From Actinernus sp. WN-2022 (taxonomy: Eukaryota; Cnidaria; Anthozoa; Actiniaria; Actinernidae), in NCBI GenBank assembly GCA_030867875.1, contig JAOWCC010000033.1:224912-288911 (forward strand): DNA of 64,000 bases. The letters run 5' to 3'. Within the stretch, counting starts at the first letter, position 1. Each line of letters opens with the position of its first letter. Below, piece after piece: positions 23,601 through 33,009 of the stretch. The notes beneath the pieces are model-generated. The model did no database searches and was not told the origin of the DNA. It saw only the letters and a list, made by a program, of their open reading frames with translations. The position numbers and the translations under genes were made by a program.

Positions 23601-26600
23601 GGCCTCGTCCGAGTGGAACTCAGGCCACCGAGCAGCTAACGCCAGGTTACATTTCTACGCTGGCGGAGGGAGGACTGGGGCCTGGTCTGCTCGGGTCAAC
23701 AACGTTTATCAGTTCCTTGAGTTTGATTTTGGTAAAGCAACACAGATAACACGTGTGTCTACACAAGGACGACAGGACGCCAGTCAATGGGTGAAGAGCT
23801 ACACTCTGGAATATAGTGTCGACGGCGGGATTTTCACTCCCTACAGCGTTGGTGGGAAAGTTAAGGTAACGTCTATTAATAGAAATATTTTCCATTTTTC
23901 TTCACACTAAAATATTGATTTCCTATTGCATTTAATCAAATAGTTTAAAGATAACCCCCAAGACAGAGATAAGCAAAGTGAGTACACGTAATTTTACACT
24001 GTAGACCATTGTATTTTACTCTTACAGGTATTAACTGGCAATAGCGACCGCTACACTGTGGTTAGTCACGTGCTCGCTAATCCGGTCATCACTCGCTACA
24101 TCCGGCTACGTCCAAAAACTTGGTACGGACACATCTCCTTGAGAGTGGAGTTCTACGGATGTTATGAAGGTGAGAGATTTTAGATTCAGGCTCACTAAGA
24201 TAGTGTGGAAAAAAATAAATATACAAAATTGGCTGTTGTCTTTTACTATCGTTCTTAGGCGAATTATTACTTTCTACTCAACAACGTAACATCTGTTTAT
24301 TTGCACTGCTGTAATAACTAAATAAAGAATTTTACAATCTATATTTACAACAAATATAAATTACATACATATACTGGTGTGACTGTTTTACAATATTTAC
24401 AGGGTTCACCCTACCTAATGTCCCCCAGTGTGTATCCCCAATGGGTCTTAGAAGTGGTCTGGTCAAAGATGCCAAACTTTCCGCTTCGTCCCAGTGGAAT
24501 TCTGGTCACAGAGCAGCCAACGCGAGACTACATTTCCATGCTGGCGGAGGAAGAACTGGTGCTTGGTCAGCTAGAGTAAACAACGATCGGCAATGGCTTC
24601 AAGTAGACTTTGATCAGGTGGTGAAAATCAAAAGGGTGGCGACTCAAGGCCGACAGGACGCCAACCAATGGGTGAAAAGTTACTCACTTCAATTTAGTCG
24701 AGATGGAATCTTCTGGGAAGATTGCCAACAGGGGAAATATGTTGCTGTAAGTTGTTTTGGTATACAGTGAATAGTTTGTTCTACGCTTGTTTGAAATCGT
24801 GTATAGACTTCGTCTCATTGATGCATTATTCTCCATGGCGCCTTTCTATCACAACAACATCGATGCATAGATATACAGTTTGTGAGTTGTTAGTAAAGAA
24901 AAGTCATTTTAGTCAACATTAATTATGACGTGAAGATGACTTCGATACAGCAATCGACCCAGGCTTTTACTTATGCGAACATGGGTTAGGAAAGGTCGCA
25001 TTTACACAATTTCAAACTAGCGTAGAACAAAGTTTTCACAGAAGTATTCGAAACGTTTTTATAGCTAAAAAAAATTGCAAAAAGGTTATAGGCACATGAT
25101 GTTGATCTTAGAGTTGTTTGCCATCAGTGCAGCCTTTCCCACGGGGTCACTGAGCTACCGCTGATGTACGATACGGGAACATTTGCACTAAATTGAGCAG
25201 CTATAGCTTCATCAGCGGATAATCTGTTATTTTGTCTTAGACGTGCAACTCAAATAAAATATCACAACCTATTTCTTTCGAATACATCTTTTGTATAGTC
25301 ATCGTGTTGAGTTTTGGTTTCAGTTTCCCTTTGAAGAGGTTCAGTATTACATCCACTATTCTAAACCAATAAAGCAATCCATTTCAGCATTGTGAAAACG
25401 AATCTTCATTAATGTTTTGTGCAATACGGAAAGATTTCTACACAACGAAACAATATACATATTTCATTTAGTAATGATGCATTAACGAATGTTTATCTAT
25501 CTAGGTTCTTTCCGGTAACGCCGATAGGTTTACCGTAGTTCTCCACCAACTACAGATCGCAATCATCGCACGATTTATCCGCATTAAACCCAAGACCTGG
25601 CACAGCCACATCTCGCTCAGAGCAGAGTTCTTTGGCTGTAGGAAGGGTAGAGTATCATAGCAAGAATAATGTTTGAGAGCTTTAATGAGTATGCATTGCT
25701 ATATAAGTTATTCAAACTTTGTTTTCCCTTCTCCTCCTTAGGATTCGTTATTCCACCTGTCCAATGTGCTGCAGCCCTTGGAATGCAAACTAAGAAGATC
25801 CCTGATTCTAGACTCTCTGCTTCCTCCATGTGGAGTGCAACTCACTCACCTGCTCGTGCTAGACTCCACCTTCCTCGCCAAGGCAGTCTTATGGGTGCTT
25901 GGTCAGCTCGAGTTAACCATCTCGGTCAGTGGTTACAGGTAGACATGACTCAGAGAGCCAATCTAGCCTGTTTTACTGAAATCAGTTTCTTCCTCATCAT
26001 AGGCTTCCAAGTACCAAATGTAAAAACATGTCGGGCTGCGATTAACTTGGCCGACAGTCAGATGTCAGCTTCATCTGAATACAACGCGGCTCACAGAGCA
26101 GCTAACGCAAGATTACACTTCATGGCTGGGGGAGGAAGGACTGGGTCATGGTCTGCTAGAAGTAACGACGCCTTCCAGTTCCTTGAGGTGCATTTTAATA
26201 AGGCGACAAAGGTAACCCGTGTGTCTACACAAGGACGACAGGATGCCAACCAATGGGTGAAGAGTTACACTTTGGAATACAGTCTGGACGGCAGCATGTT
26301 TACGCCATACTCTCTTAGAGGAAATGTGAAGGTTTGTTAATACAGCAAACTATTTAAAATTGATATACGCTTGACAAACTGATTTCGTTCTCGTTTTTTA
26401 GGTTTTCACAGGCAACAATGATCGCCACAAGGTGGTTAGTCACTTGCTCGCTAATCCAATTATCACTCGCTACATCCGGGTACGTCCAACGACCTGGCAG
26501 GGACACATTTCCATGAGAGTAGAGTTCTACGGTTGCACTGAAGGTAGATGAAATCTCTTATCATTGATATTTCCTTCTTGTTCCTGTCTTCTCCAGCCTT

Positions 26601-28071
26601 CACAATGTATTGTTGTATTTTCAGGATTTGAGCCGCCTCCAAAACCAGAATGTGTAACTCCACTCGGTTGTCTGTCCATCAAAGATCACCAGTTCTCGGC
26701 ATCGTCAGAATACAACGCGGCCCTCAAAGCAGCAAACGCCAGACTGCATTTGAACGCAAGGAAAGATGTAGGTGGTGGTTGGGCAGCTAGACAGAACAAC
26801 GTCAATCAGTGGATTCAAATAGACTTTGAATATTACAAAACAGTAACACGAATTGCTACCCAAGGCAGACAGGAAGCTAACCAATGGGTGACCAGTTATA
26901 TGGTGCAGTATAGCATGGATGGGAAGCAGTTTATTACCTACAGGAAGAATGGAAAAGACAAGGTGGGTGGCGTGCCTCTTGTAAAACAAAAAGGTCTACC
27001 CTGCAGTAAAATAATCTTAATGATGGGTGGAACCTCAGTTGCTGTTCATTTTGATGCTTTCAGGTATTTCTTGGTAACAGAGACAGGGGTAGCGTTGTTC
27101 TCAATGAATTTGACCCTCCCATCCAAAACATTCGCTTTATCAGAGTTCTCCCCAGAAGTTGGCATGGTCACATCGCTATGCGCATGGAACTGTATGGCTG
27201 TGAAGCAGGTTTCTTTCTGACAGCTTTCAGAACTCCTTCATTTGATGTCTGTGTTAGGCCTGAGAGAGCAACACCAGGTGTTAAGTTAAACAAGGATTTA
27301 GGAAACAAAGCGTAACCGACATATGCTTGTCATTCCACAGGGATTCCAAAGCTGATTGCTCCGTGCAGTAAAGCTCTGGACCTGGGCGTCATCCTAGATC
27401 GTTCAGGTAGTGTTGGCGCCGCTAACTTCAAGCATGGAAGGTCAAAAAGTTCCTCAAAATTCTGGTTACTCGCCTTGGCATCTCTTCATCCGGTAGCCGT
27501 CTTGGGATAATCGCCTACAGCTCTACAGCGACCCGCATCGTCAGCTTCGCATCTACTGCCTCGCAGAGGTTACCCTCTATGAAGTCTGTTATCGATCGTA
27601 TTCCATTCACTGCAGGCGAGACTCGTACAGACATGGCATTGAGACTGGCCAATAGCGACCTGTTCTCACCGAGTGGAGGAGATCGACGTGATAAACCAGA
27701 CGTGTTGATTGTGATGACAGATGGCAAGACCAACGCTGGTAGTGCTCCTTACTCCACTGTACTGAAACCCCTTCTGGTGAGCAAAACGTTATTTTCCGCG
27801 CTGTTATCTATGAAATATTTTGGGTTAAAAAAGAACACTATTGCTTCGAATCGTGCACTTCAGTAGGGTGTTCAAAATGACTATTTGTTATCCTTCCCTA
27901 CAGGCCAAGCATGTTGATGTGATCGCCGTTGGTATTGGCTCCGGTATCAACAAAGCTGAACTCCTTCAGATCGCCAACAACAAGCAAAACAAAGTCCTTC
28001 AAGTAGATAACTTTGATGCCCTCTCAAGCCAGCTGAATGTCGTCTTGGCAATGTCTTGCAAACCAAAATAA
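20657..28071 (+). CDS. Secreted multi-discoidin (F5/8 type C) plus vWA protein, copy A, damaged
   Basis: Exons as read: 20657-20711, 21801-22132, 22695-22836, 22940-23413, 23537-23865, 24028-24169, 24403-24746, 25505-25646, 25742-26331, 26402-26543, 26625-26962, 27064-27208, 27341-27776, 27904-28071; all introns GT-AG. Exon 1 encodes a hydrophobic signal peptide (MTGKLLLLVLFLHVLHIQ). Seven discoidin domains follow, each with an N-terminal ASS.WN motif, a TQGRQDANQWV-type core and a closing GHISMR.E.YGC. Domain 5 is cut in half by a deletion that fuses two exons in frame. The C-terminal vWA domain has the MIDAS motif DRSGS, but a 5-bp insertion at 27433-27437 shifts the frame to a stop at 27508-27510. 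Discoidin domains bind carbohydrate or lipid and vWA domains bind protein, so an extracellular adhesion or matrix role is likely. Exact function is unknown. Confidence 0.88.
20979..21140. repeat. Hairpin MITE in intron 1 (copy A)
   Basis: Arms of about 56 bases: ACAATAGAGGTTTTGCACCA at 20979 is mirrored at 21140, with CCAACATGGCTGCCATCACG in the stem. The loop is about 50 bases. The same element is at 56010-56171 in copy B, so it predates the duplication. No clear target duplication. Confidence 0.85.
21312..21703. mobile_element. 392-bp MITE in intron 1, copy A only, 9-bp target duplication
   Basis: Flanked by the identical 9-mer GTCTCTTTG (21303-21311 and 21704-21712). Copy B has a single GTCTCTTTG at 56337-56345, the empty site. 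The ends are TAGACTT and AAGTCTA. The interior includes GCGCG-rich sequence and no ORF of note. Confidence 0.9.
22344..22480. repeat. Dispersed repeat in intron 2
   Basis: Diverged match to 6475-6640, sharing GGTGGAAAATAGCATTTAC and TCGTACAAGTGCCTTTAAA. Also in copy B at about 56977-57113. Confidence 0.6.
24770..25115. repeat. Foldback element in intron 7, relative of palindrome 2
   Basis: It contains TTCTACGCTTGTTTGAAATC at the left and CGACCCAGGCTTTTACTTA plus GTTAGGAAAGGTCGCATTT at the right, matching palindrome 2 of the CACTA-like element (12776-13324), including its spacer. The left arm is shortened relative to palindrome 2. Confidence 0.75.
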
Positions 28072-28124
28072 GATCGTTAATGTCGGGATATCAAAGATAT
28101 ACGATGTAGAACAAGAGCTAGCAA

Positions 28125-28130
28125 AATAAA
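28125..28130 (+). terminator. Polyadenylation signal AATAAA, copy A gene
   Basis: AATAAA lies 54 bases after the stop codon of the discoidin/vWA gene. The same signal is at 63072-63077 in copy B. Cleavage site not determined. Confidence 0.6.
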
Positions 28131-28131
28131 A

Positions 28132-28860
28132 TATAAATGAAAGGAACAATATAACCTTGTTGTCATTTGTAGAAAACGATACAGGAAGTATTAAGACTTG
28201 AAGGAAGCCATGGCTGTTGGAACAATTGTTGGCAATATGGTCTAATTTGAAAATATGTAAATAATAATAATAATAATGGGCGCTATCTTGGATCTGATGA
28301 CGTTTCACGGCACGTACTCGTGCCAATTTTCAACTTAGACCGTTGCCAACAATTTAACGGCAACTTGTCAGTAATCCTGTACCGCTCGACATATGTATTC
28401 TGATTGCACTATTATACTTTAGCTCTATTGTTGGCTAAGCCAATGCTGTGGCTCCTTTAGAGCGGTACAGGATGGCCCGAACTTGTTCCAACAGCCAGAG
28501 TTTCCTTTAAATAGTCACTGTCAACCGAATTGAGTTTCTTAAACAATACTGAGCTTTGTAAACCACTTGCTATTGTTAAAGAGGCTTCTCTTTAAATGTG
28601 CTTTTGAGAATACTTGAAAGAGTCTCGCGCGTTGAAGGTGGACTTGGTAACCACTACACCGTCGGAGAACCTACGGATTGTAGTGCCATACAATTTCCAA
28701 TTACATCTGATATAACAGATCTACAGTGTGAAATGTGGATGATTACACTTTGATTACACGTCAGAATACTCTGTGCTGCCTTACTAGTTTCTTTATTAAT
28801 GCCGGAATAAGACTTGGTCCGCTTCTACTTTACGAATAACTTATAAGAATAAACGAATAA
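28132..28860. other. 3' flank of the discoidin/vWA gene, copy A
   Basis: Contains a short AAT microsatellite at about 28260-28276 that differs in length from copy B. Two related GCGGTACAGG / CCTGTACCGCTC segments near 28375 and 28461 face each other as a small inverted repeat with a TTGTTGGCAAC/GTTGCCAAC pair nearby. No gene seen. Confidence 0.5.
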
Positions 28861-29765
28861 CTTATAAGATATTACTTCTTACATATAAAGCTCTACATAA
28901 TCTGGCTCCTACCTACATTCGTAATATAAAGAGCTTATTACACGGAAAGTTGTGTAATACGGCTGGGTATTTTTACGAGTCAGTTTTATTTTTCGAGCCT
29001 GAAAGGCGAGAAAAAATAAAATTGACGAGTAAAAATTCCCAGCCGTATTACACAACTCTTCGTGTAATAAATTGTTTATTATACGACAGCTAACACGAAC
29101 AAAACATGTTTGTTTTCGCTTACCTTACTGCTCTGTTTGAAGAAAATCTTGAGAGAAGAAATCTCGAGAGAAGAAATCTCGAGAGAAGAAATCTCTCAGC
29201 CCAATGTCGGGGGCGGGCGCGCACTGAAAAGTTTTTTTCGCGCGCTAAAAGCTGATTGGCTGTTACTCAAACAGCCCCATTTCGATTGGCTCGCGCGCTT
29301 ACAAAACCTTTTAAGTGTTGAATAAACCTGTTCAAACCGGTTTGTGACCCGTGTAATACCGTCTCATATTTGCACTCGTTTTAGCCCGTATTTGCACTCG
29401 AAAACGCCAAGTCGTATAATAAGGTAGAGTACTATACTCCTCCTCGTAATCTTAGGTCTGCCAATAAGTTCCTTCTGAAGGTTCCTACAGTCTATTTAAA
29501 GAGCTATGGAGAAAGGACTTTTTCCGTTATTGCGCCAAAACTGTGGAATTTGTTGCCACTTACTTTTAAGTTCTGCCCCTCGGTGGGAGTCTTCAAAGCT
29601 AAGTTAAAAGCATATTTATTTCAGTAAAGTTCTTATTAGTTTAGTTATTGGTTACATCGTAAGATTTTATAGTTCTTGAAAATCAACTAGCCTGTTTTCC
29701 AGCTATGTAAAGCGCCTTTGGACGTTTAGGATTAAGGCGCTATGTAAATGTGGAATTATTATTAT
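28861..29765 (+). pseudogene. 3' end of a CR1/L2-type LINE, interrupted by a 495-bp insert (copy A)
   Basis: With the insert removed, the plus strand reads KILLLTYKALHNLAPTYIRN, then EYYTPPRNLRSANKFLL and YGERTFSVIAPKLWNLLP, ending in a stop near 29626. That is the conserved C-terminal tail of many CR1/L2-clade reverse transcriptase ORFs (family knowledge). After it come GGCGCTATGTAAATG and an ATT repeat, the usual 3' tail of such elements. The 5' part is missing. Copy B keeps this segment uninterrupted up to the window end. Confidence 0.75.
28928..29422. mobile_element. 495-bp insertion inside the LINE fragment, copy A only
   Basis: Copy B runs straight through the reading frame at 63866/63867, proving insertion in A. 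Inside is an inverted pair (TTGTGTAATACGGCTGGG against CCCAGCCGTATTACACAA) and three tandem copies of a GAGAGAAGAAATCTC unit at about 29150-29195. There is no gene; a target duplication is not clear. Confidence 0.8.
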
Positions 29766-32385
29766 TATTTACAATTACTCTTACGTGTAGGTCCCGTCTA
29801 ACCGTCAACCGGTGTACGCACTCGTACCGGTACGTCTGTGCGTAGTTTTGGCGGGTTTTACAGCTGGCATGGCGCCTGTGACTACCAACTCATGGTATTG
29901 CATCATAAATACAAATGTGTATGTTCAGATTTGTGTATTGCACGTATGGGTAGTAGGCATGTTAACACGAAAGGAGTCTCCTTTCTAAAGCCCTTTTCAT
30001 GTTCGACTTGTATAGTTTAAAGTGGCCGCGTTTCTGGAAGTCGATGGATTCAAGGTACTATAAAATAAGTGGTCACATTTACTTTCATACGAAGTTGAAT
30101 AAGGGCTACTTATTTTGGACAGAAATAGCCGAAATTGCTTTTTTTAAACAAAACATTAACCTGTAGTGTAGTGTGTCCAAAACAGTTGATGTAGTGGGGA
30201 GCGTATGAGAAGTAAAAGCAGGCCCCCACCAGCTGTAATGGGCTGTTATCGCAGTTCGCTCATCTTGGATAAAACAATAGTTTTGGCCCCGGTAGCCTCG
30301 CACTGGTTCGTTTCAGAACAAGTTTACCAGACTAAAACAAAGGTTTTTATTCTCCTGGGACTCGACATGGCCGCCGTACGATAAAAGCCCATACTCTGCC
30401 TGCATTCTATAATATTTATTTTCCGTAATCTTGAATGAAAGTACGAGAAAGAAAATTCACAATGTCATTTGCTCTTTTATGATTCGCGTAAGAACTATCG
30501 GAAAAGACAATAGACTGCGGACGATTTTGCTTGAATGCGTCTTAGTGCTGTGTCACACTCCTGACGTGCATTTTTATTTCCTTTTCCTTTACTCGCCATT
30601 CCTGTGATTTAATGCTTATTAAAATGCAAGTGTCCTGATCAGTGTGTTTGAACTAATCGGAGCAACCTTGATCTGTCGTTTCATTGGATATGCTCTGCCC
30701 CATCTTGTGTAAGTCATTAATATTCTTCAAAGTATATTCATCCAATCGTGGGAATGTATTCAGTGGCCAGATCATAGTTAATAAAATGGTTAGGAAACCC
30801 GGCAAACTTCAAAGGGGCTAACAAAGGCTCTGAGATTTATGTTAGAAGGGAGTAAGACAAAAGATTGTATACGGTCATAGTTCATTAGCGTCCCCTGAAC
30901 GACTGAACCCACACGTTTCTATTAGATGATTGATTAACATTGGAATTTCTATTGTGTTTTGTCACGGTAATAGTTGAAAAAAGCGAACAAAGATATACAA
31001 CAAAGAAGGTCGCTGGGTTCATAACCATTCCACCCTATGGCTATTAACTATGGTCACATGCATGGGTCTTGAAACCCGGTCAAACCATTGTTCGAAGCTT
31101 CGTCAGGTGGATGCATCTTGACATCCAATGAAACACCAGTTCCAAATGCACTAGTGTTTGATCAGATTTCCAACGAGTTATTGGGATGGCCGGGAGAAAT
31201 CGTGTCACTCCCTCACTATGGTGTTAGCAACTCGTTATCAGAACGATATTCATATGTGATATATATAGTGTTATGTGATATATATAATGTTATGTGATAT
31301 ATATATTTCAAAAACTCATGAATAATTAATGAGCATGTTGTCCAATCAGATGAAGGAAATCAGTCACGTGCATGCTCCTTTATACCTGATAAAATCTCAT
31401 CATTCTAAAAAGCCCGGGGAGGGCTTTGATTTCGGTACCAGGGGAATATGGGGTACAAAGGTATTACAAAAGAATGCAAATTAGGATGAAGACTTTATAT
31501 CAAGAATACTAATGAACGTGAAATTTTATATGAAGTTTCATCCTAATTAAGAATTCACTGATAAAGACCCAAAGATAGTAAAAAGTACACGGAACATAAG
31601 GTACCTAGATAATACATTTTGCACTAAATTTACTAATATCAGCAGAGTCAACCGAGATACACAGATAATATTTTTAAAATGAAGTTATCCAACTACCACT
31701 ACTTGTTTACCGAGCCACTGTTTAGTTTAATTATTAAAATCAAACTCAAAGCCGTAAAATAATAAAAACATGCATTAAACTTACATATTTTGTGCCGGAG
31801 CCAAAAATTTAGAGTCTGCCGTCATATCAGTCACATCGTTTTCCAAGTCTTGAACTTTATCGCGGTAAACTACGACACCAAATCCTTCAAGTGCAGGTTA
31901 TTCTTGCATTGCGAAACGCCGCTTCAAACAACATAGTATGGTAATTTCTTCATGTCCTTCCCTTGAGATATTCGTAATTGCCGGCGGTGATTACTCGAAT
32001 ATTTTGCATGGCGTTGTGAATACAAAGGTTCAATGGTTCATTAAGTAACCATTCCCTTGAGATGTGCGACTTTCTTGCATTGCATTCTTGAAGCGTTTTT
32101 GAAGCCGTTTAAAACACTCACAGCACGTGTTTTATCAAGTCTAAAAATTCTCGGGCTTCGCCCTCGAATTTTTAAACTTGATAAAACACTGCTGTTCGTG
32201 TTTTAAACAGTACATAGTGTTAATCGTTGATTCAATTCTGACAAACTATGGAAATTGACAATTGATGGAAATTATTACAAATATTTACAAATACTTGAAC
32301 GTGCGAAATCTCCAAATCTCATAGTTATTCTTCCTATTCCTGAATCAGATCTTAAATTATAACTGTTCAGAGGTCTCAATTTTAG
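29766..32385. other. Spacer stretch, no gene recognised
   Basis: Short ORFs only, none with a domain. Contains a tandem repeat of ATGTGATATATATA-type units (about 31253-31306) and a 102-base hairpin at 32107-32208. The origin of the rest is not recognised. Confidence 0.5.
32107..32208. repeat. Hairpin
   Basis: GTTTAAAACAC at 32107 is mirrored at 32208 and TTTTATCAAG by CTTGATAAAA, with a CGGGCTTCGCCC central loop. Arms of about 45 bases with a few mismatches. It lies 180 bases outside the left end of the TTAA element. Confidence 0.75.
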
Positions 32386-32389
32386 TTAA

Positions 32390-32620
32390 AGGGAATCTTG
32401 GCTATAAAATAGTATTGCTCTTAAATAAAACATGAATGTTACCTTAATCCAATTTGAGGGTTTAAAATTGACAAGTCTGTCAATTTTACGAATGCCAAGC
32501 GATTCATTTTGGTTGTTTGGCGATTCAAGCTTCCCGGGGGCCGCCATTTTCTTTGGCGCACGGAATGCTGGGAGATTGTGGCGTCAAAGTGTTGCACAGC
32601 TTTCCAAGATGGCGGACGGT
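32390..32620 (+). repeat. Left terminal inverted repeat of the Kolobok-like element
   Basis: Mirrors 39268-39497 with few mismatches, including AATGTTACCTTAATCC and CAAGCTTCCCGGGGGCCGCC. It ends in AAGATGGCGGAC, which carries the start codon of the plus-strand ORF. Confidence 0.9.
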
Positions 32621-32978
32621 ATTGACATGGAAGCAGTGACTCCTTATAGTTTTGAGCCCGAGTATTCCCAGAGCGATGACAGCACCGACTATGATAAATA
32701 TGGAGAGTCCAACAATGAAGCAGAAGATATTGGACGCTTAGGAAACCTTCAATGGTGTAAATGTGGAAAATGTAATACAACAACACTAACTTCTCCAACG
32801 GAATGTTTATGTTGTATGGAGATTCCTACAGCTGCATCTCTTATAGGATTGGATGATCAGGCACCCATAAAGTGCATCACTGAACACTGTGATTTTTCAG
32901 AAGTTTGTTTGTCCAAAGCGGTACTGAGGACCGCACTTCTACGACTGAAACACACAGTTCAGGGACGGGATAACTTTA

Positions 32979-33009
<31 letters not shown>

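Larger units (their letters stand above)
6770..29549. repeat. Copy A of the large direct duplication
   Basis: Sequence from 6770 onward aligns colinearly with copy B from 43934 to the window end at 64000, which corresponds to about 29549 in A; the true right end is not visible. The offset is 37164 at the left and 34633 across the discoidin gene up to about 23.7 kb, reflecting element insertions. Divergence is low by eye, with occasional substitutions and short indels; percent identity was not calculated. Confidence 0.95.

Noticed and set aside
26963..27220. Long ORF continuing from exon 12 through the intron (26564-27220)
   Set aside because: It reads the next exon in the wrong frame; a GT donor at 26963 and an AG before 27064 restore the VFLGNRDRG reading.
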